Shown here: positions 20,602-28,690 of the stretch, piece by piece
How the letters are laid out: every line of letters starts with the position of its first letter
Numbering within the stretch: the stretch's first letter is position 1
Source of the DNA: Parasphingorhabdus halotolerans
GTDB lineage: Bacteria > Pseudomonadota > Alphaproteobacteria > Sphingomonadales > Sphingomonadaceae
DNA: 64,000 bases
Assembly: GCF_012516475.1 (NCBI RefSeq)
Contig: NZ_CP051217.1
Span: 1,674,001-1,738,000, forward strand
Direction of reading: 5' to 3'
Translations under genes and position numbers: made by a program
The notes under the pieces: generated by a model
The model's database searches: none
What the model was told of the DNA's origin: nothing
The model's input: the letters and a program-made list of their open reading frames with translations, nothing else

Positions 20602-22299
20602 TTACCGCCCCTGGCTTCTCCAGCGTTTGATAACCCGCTGGATAATCTCTTCCTCGCCGCCATGCTCGCGCCACAGTTCGGAGAAGAGCGGATCTTCGGA
20701 CGCCGGGCGGCGTTCTTCGGCTAGTGTATCGAGCGACACACGGATGGGAATGGCGACACCCTCACCGCAGCAGATAACCTCGCGGTTACGCAGCGCAGGG
20801 ATGGAATCAAGAAACCCGCGCGCACCTTCAGGCATCGCCGCTTTCACAAAGGCTTGGTCGCGGTCATTGTTCAGACGCATCGAGAGGATGGTACCACATT
20901 GTGACAGGACGCCTTCGGCCAAATCCGATGGCCGCTGCGTAATCAGGCCCAGCGACACGCCGTATTTACGGCCTTCCTTGGCAATCCGGCTCAAAATATC
21001 GCGGACACTGCTTTCGCCGGCAATATTGTCGTTGGGGATATAGCGGTGAGCCTCTTCACAGACCAGCAGCATGGGCCGCTTGGGTTCGCTTTTGGCCCAG
21101 ATCGCATAGTCAAATACCAGTCTGCTAAGCACGGCAACCACTGTGGGAGTAATCTCCGATGGCATGGCTGAAACATCAATAATCGAAATCGGCTTGCCTT
21201 CAGCGGGCAGGCGGAAAATCTTGGTCAGAAACGCGGCCATCGTATCGCCAACCAGCATGCCCGAGAACATGAAGGCATAGCGTGGATCGGACTTAATCTC
21301 GTCGATTTTGGATTTTAACCGCATGAACGGAGCCGTGTTGGTGGCCTTGTCAAGCTTGCCCATTTCATTTTGAATGATGGTGGTGAGGTCGGACAGCAAA
21401 TAGGGCACTGGCGAGTCTACAGTAAGTTTGGCAACGCCGGCAGCGGCCTGGCTCTTTCCTTTGGCCGCTAGAAGACATTTGGCGAGAATATCACAATCCA
21501 TCTGCTTTTCATCGCCGGTCGATTGGACGAAAACCTCGCAATGCTCGCGGAAGTTCATCAACCAATAGGGCAGGTTGAGGTTGTTCACATCAAACACTTT
21601 GCCGTTGCCTTTAAACGCAGCAGAATATTCACCATGCGGGTCAATCATGATAATATGGCCTTCCGGCGCGAGATCGCAAATCCTGTGGAGGATTAGTGCA
21701 GCCGAGGTCGATTTACCCGTACCGGTAGAACCCAGCAGCGCGAAATGCTTGCCGAGCATGGCATCGACATAAAGAGCGCCACGAATATCATCAGTAGGAT
21801 AGACCGTGCCAATTTCAATATTTGCCCGACCATCGGAGGCGTAAACCTGCTTCAAATCAGCGGTTGTGACAGCATAGACAACCGAACCGGGTGTCGGGTA
21901 ACGTGTAACGCCACGGCGGAAATTATAGATGTGCCCGGTGAGCCGCTCTTCATCACCCTCGCCGAGGAAGTCGACAGCCGCGACGATAACGCCAGCATGG
22001 GTGTCATGCAGTTTTTGCGTTCTGATGTTTGCCAGCAACCATGTTTGTCCCACGCGGATTTTAATCTGGCTACCAACTTGCCCGGCCATTTGTACTGTAG
22101 GATCAGCATGTTCGAGCAAACTGCCAAGAATATTCACATCCAATATCACCTTGGAACCGGAACCTGCTATCTCGACGACTTCACCAATCTTGTGGCCTTC
22201 TGCGCGTTTGGGCGTTTGTGATCCGTCGGTAGAGGGCGTTGGCGTGACAACGGGAAGCGGCCTTGCTGCGGGGAAATTATGTGAACCCATGTCTGACAT
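20602..22299 (-). CDS. HerA-like ATPase (DUF87 helicase/translocase)
   Basis: A 565-aa hexameric-type ATPase. A HAS-barrel-like N-terminus (GEVVEIAGSGSKVILDVNIL) is followed by Walker A GSTGTGKSTSAALIL, the IDPHGEYSAAF stretch and Walker B PMLLVCEEAHRYI, then the sensor/arginine region GRKYGVSLGLITQRPSDL. HerA partners with NurA nuclease in archaea for DNA-end resection; bacterial relatives act in DNA translocation or defence. No NurA or defence partner gene is adjacent, so a housekeeping role is more likely. The ATG at 22299 is the first in frame. Confidence 0.85.
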   Translation of the reverse strand: MSDMGSHNFPAARPLPVVTPTPSTDGSQTPKRAEGHKIGEVVEIAGSGSKVILDVNILGSLLEHADPTVQMAGQVGSQIKIRVGQTWLLANIRTQKLHDTHAGVIVAAVDFLGEGDEERLTGHIYNFRRGVTRYPTPGSVVYAVTTADLKQVYASDGRANIEIGTVYPTDDIRGALYVDAMLGKHFALLGSTGTGKSTSAALILHRICDLAPEGHIIMIDPHGEYSAAFKGNGKVFDVNNLNLPYWLMNFREHCEVFVQSTGDEKQMDCDILAKCLLAAKGKSQAAAGVAKLTVDSPVPYLLSDLTTIIQNEMGKLDKATNTAPFMRLKSKIDEIKSDPRYAFMFSGMLVGDTMAAFLTKIFRLPAEGKPISIIDVSAMPSEITPTVVAVLSRLVFDYAIWAKSEPKRPMLLVCEEAHRYIPNDNIAGESSVRDILSRIAKEGRKYGVSLGLITQRPSDLAEGVLSQCGTILSMRLNNDRDQAFVKAAMPEGARGFLDSIPALRNREVICCGEGVAIPIRVSLDTLAEERRPASEDPLFSELWREHGGEEEIIQRVIKRWRSQGR

Positions 22300-22424
22300 G
22301 ATGCTGGTCTAATCCTGTTTTGGTTAATCAATCAGGAAACTAGGCAATCATGGTTAAGGAATGCTTACCAAAGCAGGGAAAGCGTGATTAACAATGCGAC
22401 CGGTTTCAGAACGGCTTTTGGCAT

Positions 22425-23198
22425 TCACAGTTTGCGGAATGCATATCCCGCTGCCCAACCCAGAGACACGGAAAGAAACACAGCCAATAGACCATAGATA
22501 AAGCCATATTCCTGCGACAGGTTAGTGAAGAAGCGGCCCATGCCGATCTTCTCTATAGTGATGTCTTTTATTTCGGCGGCCTCGACCCGACCGTCTATAA
22601 TCAGGAAGGTTTCGGCGGAATAGTCGCCGACAGGCACGCTGGCGGGCAAATTGATCCGAGCTTTATATAATACAGAATTGGTTATCTCGACCTGGTTGGG
22701 CAGGCTTTTGTAAAGCTGGCCGCGCGAATTCAGATCAACCAGACCGTCAGTAAACCGGCCAAGTTCCTTGCTGTCAATTGCACCTGCGGGTGACAATTGC
22801 AGATGATCGAGACCGAGTTCATAAATATCGGCCGTCTTGTTATCGACGATGGTCTCTATTGGCCGAGACGATGCAACCGCATAAAATCCTGGCGCGGAGC
22901 GAAACTCGCTGCTGGCCGCATTGATCCAGATGCCAGCTACATTCTGTTTTTCCCGCAGCACAATCGACTGCGTCGGGCCCTTGAGAACCACCACGATATC
23001 TGCACGTTCCTGGTTGCGGGTACCAGGCGGATAGGTAATAGCCCCGAACAGCAGCAACTGCGCGCCGGTAAAATCACCTTTGATGCTAATCTTGTCCTGC
23101 GATACATCTGGAACCAGAACCGGTGTATTTCCCAGCAATAGAATAAACGCAGCCAAGCAAAAGCCCACCTTGGAAATATATGAAACCAGTCCATTCAT
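22425..23198 (-). CDS. TIGR02186-family transmembrane protein
   Basis: A 257-aa protein with an N-terminal signal/anchor (GFCLAAFILLLG), a soluble beta-rich domain (GAQLLLFGAITYPPGTRNQERADIVVVLKGP) and a C-terminal membrane helix (FIYGLLAVFLSVSLGWAAGYA). This layout and the wording around VVLKGP match the alphaproteobacterial TIGR02186 family of unknown function. Its ATG overlaps the stop of the TSUP exporter gene by 4 bases, the usual arrangement, so it is probably an accessory subunit of that transporter. Confidence 0.82.
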   Translation of the reverse strand: MNGLVSYISKVGFCLAAFILLLGNTPVLVPDVSQDKISIKGDFTGAQLLLFGAITYPPGTRNQERADIVVVLKGPTQSIVLREKQNVAGIWINAASSEFRSAPGFYAVASSRPIETIVDNKTADIYELGLDHLQLSPAGAIDSKELGRFTDGLVDLNSRGQLYKSLPNQVEITNSVLYKARINLPASVPVGDYSAETFLIIDGRVEAAEIKDITIEKIGMGRFFTNLSQEYGFIYGLLAVFLSVSLGWAAGYAFRKL

Positions 23199-24109
23199 AG
23201 CGGCTGAACCGTATAGATTTCATCGGGTTCAAACCCTAAACCCAATGCCATTCTAACAGCAACCAACAGGACCATGACGGCCAGTGAAAGTCGCAAATAT
23301 TCTGGTCGCATCCGCTGCGCGAATTTTGCGCCCAGTTGCGCTCCGGTTACACTGCCGATCAAGAGCAACGCAGCGAGTACAATATCAACCGCTCGCGTCG
23401 TCATGCTGTGCATCATGGTGGAGGCAATGGTCACAAAAAGTATTTGAAATAGTGAGGTACCAACCACCACTTGCGCGCCCATGCCCAGCAGATACAGCAT
23501 TGCAGGAACCATGATGAACCCGCCACCAACACCAAGCAACATCGTCAGGATGCCAGTGAGCAGCCCCAGAATGAAAGGGGCAATCGGAGAAATATAAAGT
23601 CCCGAACGGTAAAAGCGCCAACGCATTGGCAAATTCGCGACCAAAGGATGATGCCGCCTTTTGCGTGCGGGCATTGGCTTACCGGCACGCAAGGCCTTGA
23701 CACTGCCCCAGGATTCTTTGGCCATCAGCCCACCGATGCTGCTCAGCATTAGCACGTAGAGTACATTAATAACGGTATCGATCTGGCCCCATCGCTGGAG
23801 AATCTGAAACAGGCCAGTGCCTATGAAAGTCCCAAAAATACCGCCAACGACCAAAACAGTACCCATGCGGAAATCGACACCCTTCCGTCGCATATGGGCG
23901 GCGACCCCGGAAATGCTGGCACCCGTAACCTGAGTAGAAGCAGACGCGGCGGCCACGGTCGGCGGTATGCCGTAAAATATAAGCAAAGGCGTCGTCAGAA
24001 ACCCGCCACCAACGCCAAACATCCCGGACAAGATACCCACCAGACCGCCGAGCAAAACAATGACAAAGGCATTGACCGACAAATTCGCGATAGGGAGGTA
24101 AATATCCAT
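23195..24109 (-). CDS. TSUP-family (TauE/SafE) sulfite/organosulfur exporter
   Basis: A 304-aa membrane protein with two related halves, each with the glycine-rich TSUP signature: LSGMFGVGGGFLTTPLLIFYGIPP and LTILLGVGGGFIMVPAMLYLLG-like segments, and about eight hydrophobic helices. TSUP proteins move sulfite, sulfoacetate or similar sulfur anions across the inner membrane. It is cotranscribed with the TIGR02186 gene that follows it by overlap. The substrate is inferred only at family level. Confidence 0.87.
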   Translation of the reverse strand: MDIYLPIANLSVNAFVIVLLGGLVGILSGMFGVGGGFLTTPLLIFYGIPPTVAAASASTQVTGASISGVAAHMRRKGVDFRMGTVLVVGGIFGTFIGTGLFQILQRWGQIDTVINVLYVLMLSSIGGLMAKESWGSVKALRAGKPMPARKRRHHPLVANLPMRWRFYRSGLYISPIAPFILGLLTGILTMLLGVGGGFIMVPAMLYLLGMGAQVVVGTSLFQILFVTIASTMMHSMTTRAVDIVLAALLLIGSVTGAQLGAKFAQRMRPEYLRLSLAVMVLLVAVRMALGLGFEPDEIYTVQPL

Positions 24110-24158
24110 TACTCCAATGGACTAATCTCTTTTGCCCACCGGATAAAGAGACTTGACG

Positions 24159-25334
24159 TTAAAATCCTGTCGTCAGGGTTAAGGCTAATCCGGAATCGGG
24201 CGCAGCATCACCGTCAATACGCTGCCGCCAGTCCACAAAAACACGAGCACGGCTGCCCCCAATTGGCAGATCGAAACTGGCGCGGGGTCCAACATCAAGG
24301 CGTGACGTCCCTTTTTGTCCCCCTGTCCATAACCCTCCGCCTACCGAGATTCTGGTGCCGGAACCTGCCAGTATATTTTTCTGTAGCGTTGCAGAGCCAT
24401 CGAAAAAATAGGACGCCGCAGGCCCAAATTTATAGCCTGCCTGTCCGTAAGTTTCGAGCTGCACCCCGCCGGCAATCTCTTGAGGGCCGAAACCACCAGC
24501 CAGATAAGCGGCTGTACCGCGATTATCACCATTGGCAAAACCCAACCGGTGCTCTGCATAGAGCGCCACCGGAATTGTCGATGCTGGCTTGATCCGGACA
24601 CCTAGTGCGGCTTCTTCCTGCCCGGAAGAGTGGATGGCCGAGGTCACTCTGCCAAACACAGTTGCGCCGCGATCTGATTGGCCGGTAAGTCGGTAGGTCA
24701 ATATTGCGCCCAGCTGACTCCCTCCATATTGTGCACCAAATTGGCTGCCTGCAAACTGGCCGAGGGTTGGGAAGCCACTGTTTGCGGTGCCATCGTCATG
24801 TGGGCGGGCAAATAGCCAAAAATAGCCCGATAACCTTTTTGTTTCCGAATACTTGCGCTCAAGATTTGCTGTTACAGCCCCCAACCGGTCACCCTTGCTA
24901 GCGCGATAATCAATAACCTGCACCTTCGTGGCATCCACCAACACGAAAGAAGTGGCCAAGATTTTCACGGGTTCCGAACTCATGGTGGTAATTGTGGCTA
25001 ATGAAGTTGACAGTTTGGAGGGAGCCGGGCCTGCATATATCTGATGTGGATATTCTACAATCGTCCTACCAAAGGACCGTATGTGACGGTTTTCAGAGGC
25101 AGTCAGGTTTTTGCTTTGTACTTTTGTGAATGACCCAAGCGGGATTGGAACCAGTTCATCCACCATCATAGCAGCTTGGCCGACGGGCGGAACAATTGCA
25201 GGCATCATGTTTTCCCAAATAATCCGACCGAGTATCCAACAAACCAAAATAACAAGTAGCGCTTTTAGCGGAGCGCCATTTTGATCGCTTCCCTTATCCG
25301 AATAGGCATTTTCTGGATAGTTGCCCTCGGTCAT
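24159..25334 (-). CDS. Membrane-anchored protein with C-terminal outer-membrane barrel-like region (NfrA-like partner)
   Basis: A 391-aa protein with one hydrophobic segment near residues 25-45 (PLKALLVILVCWILGRIIW). The C-terminal two thirds alternate like a beta barrel (GAILTYRLTGQSDRGATVFG, VALYAEHRLGFANGDN, ASFDLPIGGSRARVFVDWRQ) and end in an aromatic residue. Its start overlaps the stop of the NfrB-like glycosyltransferase by 4 bases. In E. coli NfrA, the partner of NfrB, ends in a similar barrel; this gene is far shorter and lacks the TPR part, so the match is suggestive only. Confidence 0.6.
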   Translation of the reverse strand: MTEGNYPENAYSDKGSDQNGAPLKALLVILVCWILGRIIWENMMPAIVPPVGQAAMMVDELVPIPLGSFTKVQSKNLTASENRHIRSFGRTIVEYPHQIYAGPAPSKLSTSLATITTMSSEPVKILATSFVLVDATKVQVIDYRASKGDRLGAVTANLERKYSETKRLSGYFWLFARPHDDGTANSGFPTLGQFAGSQFGAQYGGSQLGAILTYRLTGQSDRGATVFGRVTSAIHSSGQEEAALGVRIKPASTIPVALYAEHRLGFANGDNRGTAAYLAGGFGPQEIAGGVQLETYGQAGYKFGPAASYFFDGSATLQKNILAGSGTRISVGGGLWTGGQKGTSRLDVGPRASFDLPIGGSRARVFVDWRQRIDGDAAPDSGLALTLTTGF

Positions 25335-26755
25335 TCTCTACTGGACTGCGTTGCCGTTTTCAGTTGTTGGATTTCGCTAAGTTCAGGATAAAAATGACTG
25401 GTTTTATCCCAACGAATTGGCGTTCCGGAGAGACTCCCGATATATTGTGCCAGTGCTAGCCTTGCCGCCATTATGTTGATGATGTTGGCAACCAGCGTTC
25501 GGGGGACAGATAATAGTGCTTCTCGAAAGCCATATAATGAGAATACGAAATAGCTTTTGATTGCCAATCGCCAAGCTAGAAAAATTACGTTTGCCGAAAG
25601 CATAATCTTCAGCGACGTCGAAATCGGCTGCATCTGGTAAAAACCGGCAGCGCTGCAAATCCAGAGCAATCCCGTTAAAACGATAGCTGCATAGGCGAGC
25701 GCCAGTATGATTGCAGCGAAACTGGCTTTGCGATCTCGTAAACGCATCCAGTTTTCTCGCCAGCATGACTTCCATCCCAGCCGATCCCAACCCATCAGCG
25801 CAATTCCGGCCATCCATCTTGCCTTTTGGCGCACTGCATCGTCCAAATTGTCGGGGAAGAATTCTTGTGTAGCTACCAATTGACCCTGACGATCTTTCAG
25901 TCGTGCAAAAATCCCGCGTCCACCTGCGCCGGTCAACTTCAATCCAAGCTCGTAATCTTCGGTCATGCTGGCTGCATCAAACGGCTTGCCGCGCGTCCGG
26001 ATGGAAACTCTGGCCAGCGCGCTTCGGGCAAATGCGCAACCGACACCGGCAGATGGCAAAGATACGCCTAGCGCCTCACGCAATACCATTTGCTTGGCGT
26101 GTAACTCAGCAAATTCGTCTCCGTAATGGCCCGCGATCCAGCGGGATTTAAGAGCGCGCCTTGGGATGACAGGTATCTGCACCAATGAAGCGCGTCCAGT
26201 GAGATGGCCGAACAATTTCAGAGCTTCAGGATGGACGATATCCTCAGCATCATGCAAAATAATCGCACCATAAGTTTTAGACTCGACAATCTCGTCCTTA
26301 CACAGAGCCTTCCACAAGCGGTTCAGACAATCAGCTTTTGATGTTGGCCCATGTTCTTCACAAACCACCAATCTCACTTTATCGGAACCGCCAACTGCCG
26401 CCGCGACTGCCGCAATCGTTGCTGGATCATTGGGGTAACAGCCCACGTAAATCCGGTAATATGTATAAGTCCATTGACGGAGACAGCGCTGGAGCATCGC
26501 GCCGATAACATCTGCTTCTTGCCAGGCCGGCACGAAAACCGCCAAAGCTTCGCTTTTACTTGAGAACGTCAATGATTCTACCGTCGCGCGCTGATGCTTC
26601 GGATAGACAAATAATTTTCGCTTCAGCTTATGGCCGATCCACAGTGCGTCGAATATCGTATCATCGATGGAACCAAGGAGGAAACAGATGCTGGCAAAGA
26701 ACAGTAATTCTTTATGCAAACCATCCAGAAAAAGCAGAGCAAATTCGATCATCAT
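25331..26755 (-). CDS. NfrB-like family 2 glycosyltransferase (phage N4 adsorption protein B type)
   Basis: An inner-membrane glycosyltransferase of about 474 aa. Two N-terminal hydrophobic segments lead into the GT2 core: VFVPAWQEADVIGAMLQRCL, the DxD-type IILHDAEDIVHPEAL, and AASMTEDYELGLKLTGAGGR near the acceptor site, followed by the QKARWMAGIALMGWDRLGW stretch and several C-terminal membrane helices. This matches the GT half of NfrB, which makes an exopolysaccharide in E. coli; the MshEN/GSPII_E C-terminal domain is absent. I chose ATG at 26755 over GTG at 26764 because GGAG lies 9 bases upstream of the ATG. Confidence 0.82.
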   Translation of the reverse strand: MMIEFALLFLDGLHKELLFFASICFLLGSIDDTIFDALWIGHKLKRKLFVYPKHQRATVESLTFSSKSEALAVFVPAWQEADVIGAMLQRCLRQWTYTYYRIYVGCYPNDPATIAAVAAAVGGSDKVRLVVCEEHGPTSKADCLNRLWKALCKDEIVESKTYGAIILHDAEDIVHPEALKLFGHLTGRASLVQIPVIPRRALKSRWIAGHYGDEFAELHAKQMVLREALGVSLPSAGVGCAFARSALARVSIRTRGKPFDAASMTEDYELGLKLTGAGGRGIFARLKDRQGQLVATQEFFPDNLDDAVRQKARWMAGIALMGWDRLGWKSCWRENWMRLRDRKASFAAIILALAYAAIVLTGLLWICSAAGFYQMQPISTSLKIMLSANVIFLAWRLAIKSYFVFSLYGFREALLSVPRTLVANIINIMAARLALAQYIGSLSGTPIRWDKTSHFYPELSEIQQLKTATQSSRE

Positions 26756-26761
26756 CAGGCG

Positions 26762-26783
26762 CACTCCAGCAAATACTGGAGTG
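26762..26783 (-). promoter_or_regulatory. Hairpin covering the ribosome-binding site of the NfrB-like gene
   Basis: CACTCCAG and CTGGAGTG form a perfect 8-bp stem with a 6-base loop. On the mRNA the 3' arm contains the GGAG ribosome-binding site that serves the ATG at 26755, so the folded form should hide it. This could be a simple RNA thermometer or protein-operated translational switch. The pairing is read directly; the function is inferred. Confidence 0.5.
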
Positions 26784-26847
26784 GCATCCCCAATATCTGG
26801 TTTAGTTTATGTTGTTGAGAGCAAGCGAAGCAGGCAGCCGGAGCGGC

Positions 26848-27291
26848 CTAACCGGATGGAATATGGTTTATCTCATCTGGCCGGACATATTCATTGGTAC
26901 CAATCGCCAAGGCCAACAGCATTGGATAAGCCCAAAACCCAGCCCCGGTTGCAAAAGCCCATGGCGTGATTTCAGGAGCCACCATCATCGCCACATGAAT
27001 CGTAACGGCGAGTAAGTGAAATGCGGTCGCCCATATTGGCCAAAAACGATCGGAGCGGATCATCACATAGATCAGTGCAAGCAAAGCGAGCAAATCAACA
27101 CCCAGTATTCCATATTCCCTGTGAGACCAGGCGGTCCCGAAAACTCTGGCGACTATTCCGGTTGCGACAGACCCAGCAAACATGATCGCCGCACCAATAT
27201 ATTCCTCCCGGTGCCCGCGTTTGATGGCGTATCCACAAACAATGATGAGGAATCCATAGTAGAAAAATGGCAGATATTGGGAAGAAATCAT
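26848..27291 (-). CDS. Small multi-pass membrane protein of unknown function
   Basis: A 147-aa protein with about four to five hydrophobic helices (FFYYGFLIIVCGYAIK, YIGAAIMFAGSVATGIVARV, ILGVDLLALLALIYVMI, WATAFHLLAVTIHVAMMV). I do not recognise a named family. It lies between the NfrB-like gene and a small soluble protein on the same strand, so it may belong to the same regulon or complex. The first ATG, at 27291, has only a weak GGATA box. Confidence 0.65.
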   Translation of the reverse strand: MISSQYLPFFYYGFLIIVCGYAIKRGHREEYIGAAIMFAGSVATGIVARVFGTAWSHREYGILGVDLLALLALIYVMIRSDRFWPIWATAFHLLAVTIHVAMMVAPEITPWAFATGAGFWAYPMLLALAIGTNEYVRPDEINHIPSG

Positions 27292-27358
27292 GTTCTATAT
27301 CCAAAGCTTCAAGAATAGTCTTACAGCGCTCAGTACACACCTGGCCAGCGGGCGTTTC

Positions 27359-27718
27359 CTATGCTGCTTCAGTCACCAAAGCCACAACAGGTTCATTCCC
27401 GTGTCTTGCATGCAGCGGCGGCTTGCCGTTATCACTACCCATCCCCATTTCCCGCGAGCCAATTTGGTCTCGCGCAACGGCCAGACAATTATGCGTTGCG
27501 ACAATCTCGCTTCGCGCCGGTATAAGCGCCGTTAAAGTCTGGCCGGCTTGCAACACGGCATCTTGCCCGACGACGGCTGAAAGATTGGCATTCTTCCGGG
27601 TAACTGGCATAAAGCCTTCTAAATCCGCCATTTTCTGAATTGCGACATCAATTGCACTTTCCGTTTCAAAGAGTCTGTCGGTCAGTTGCTGTGCGGCGAC
27701 TCTGCGTTGTTTAAGCAT
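27359..27718 (-). CDS. Hypothetical protein in the NfrB-like locus
   Basis: A 119-aa soluble protein. The N-terminal part (QLTDRLFETESAIDVAIQKM) is helical; the middle (AVLQAGQTLTALIPARSEIV) looks like a beta strand segment. No family recognised. The chosen ATG at 27718 has AAGGA upstream; a longer frame to 27751 has no such box. It lies 86 bp after the LuxR-type regulator gene and before the small membrane protein, on the same strand. Confidence 0.6.
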   Translation of the reverse strand: MLKQRRVAAQQLTDRLFETESAIDVAIQKMADLEGFMPVTRKNANLSAVVGQDAVLQAGQTLTALIPARSEIVATHNCLAVARDQIGSREMGMGSDNGKPPLHARHGNEPVVALVTEAA

Positions 27719-27803
27719 GATTGGTCCTTTCGCGGGAATCGATGATTCCACGTTTTTTTTGACAATATTTAATGGATCGGAAGCACCGTAGCTGTCGAGG
27801 GAA

Positions 27804-28340
27804 TTACCCTGCCAGCCGGGACAATGCTTCCAGCCCCGCTAGTAGCCCGCCAAATGAGATTGCAGAACCGATTGCGAAAACGATGACCCATCCCAGTCGT
27901 TCGACTGAACCCAGTTCATTTTTCTCGCCGCGGTAGCGCGGAAAAGGAAGCCGGTAGTTTCTGGTCTGTGGTTTTTCAAATACGAGCGCGGCTGCGCCAT
28001 TTTCGACATTTGAAGCACCAGCAATCAGATTATTCTCGATTTCCTTTGCCAGATTGGCTGACCCGCCCAAAATGGATGATTCTCGGGTTTTCTCAACATC
28101 CGGTGATTGATATATCAACGGTTGATAGGGTTCTGCACCTTCATATTCTGCAAATTTTCGTGCCGCTTCGAAGCGGGTGTTGCATTCCAAAATACGGAGC
28201 GATTCGCGCAGTCGCTGGTCTACAGTATGTGGAGATATATCAAGTTCCCGGCCAATTTCCTTCGAATTCAAGTGGGCAAGAACCAGTCGCAGACAATGCC
28301 GCTGGCCGTCATTAAGTTTATCAAAACTATCTTTGACCAT
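27804..28340 (-). CDS. LuxR-type HTH regulator with C-terminal membrane helix
   Basis: A 178-aa protein. The N-terminal DNA-binding domain (LNDGQRHCLRLVLAHLNSKE, then IGRELDISPHTVDQRLRESL) is a LuxR/GerE-like HTH, and the C-terminus (LGWVIVFAIGSAISFGGLLA) is a single membrane helix. The receiver or ligand domain usual in LuxR proteins is absent. The ATG at 28340 starts just before the HTH; the longer frame to 28412 is less likely. It heads a run of minus-strand genes ending in the NfrB-like glycosyltransferase, and probably regulates them in response to an envelope signal. Confidence 0.75.
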   Translation of the reverse strand: MVKDSFDKLNDGQRHCLRLVLAHLNSKEIGRELDISPHTVDQRLRESLRILECNTRFEAARKFAEYEGAEPYQPLIYQSPDVEKTRESSILGGSANLAKEIENNLIAGASNVENGAAALVFEKPQTRNYRLPFPRYRGEKNELGSVERLGWVIVFAIGSAISFGGLLAGLEALSRLAG

Positions 28341-28690
28341 TTTGAATAATATCGCGCAGCAAATTTGCATACAGTTGAATGGCGCGACAATTTCGCGGCA
28401 AACCACCTCCATATCGCAAGCTTGCTATAACTGGCAGAATCGCTCCTGCAGCGATTGATATTCCCCCATTATTTGTAATCACAAATCAATATTCCCCAAA
28501 GGCCCACAGACTATCGATGTCGATACCCCTAGCAGAAAGATGTAAAATCGGGAAACTGAATTGCAAATTCGTGCTGAATTGGAAATGGCAGCGTTGCGAG
28601 GAAAATCGAAAAATGGAAATTCTCTGCAATGGATGCTGGACTTGCTTATCCGATCACGCCATCACGCTAGAAATCGGGTGAGGATTTTAT
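28341..28690. other. Divergent intergenic region
   Basis: These 350 bases separate the HTH regulator (minus) and the MFS transporter (plus). It is AT-rich and holds the direct repeats and palindrome at 28458-28497. An AGGA box at the right end serves the MFS start. A 100-codon frame here looks random and is not called. Confidence 0.5.
28458..28497. promoter_or_regulatory. Candidate operator: direct repeats flanking a palindrome
   Basis: ATATTCCCC occurs at 28458-28466 and again at 28489-28497, 31 bp apart (about three helical turns). Between them ATTTGT and ACAAAT form an inverted repeat at 28471-28486 with a 4-base spacer. Its position in a divergent region next to a LuxR-type regulator gene suggests a binding site for that regulator; this is inference. 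Confidence 0.35.

Noticed and set aside
28379..28681. 100-residue frame upstream of the MFS gene
   Set aside because: It covers the candidate operator and has no coding character; the region is a divergent promoter.
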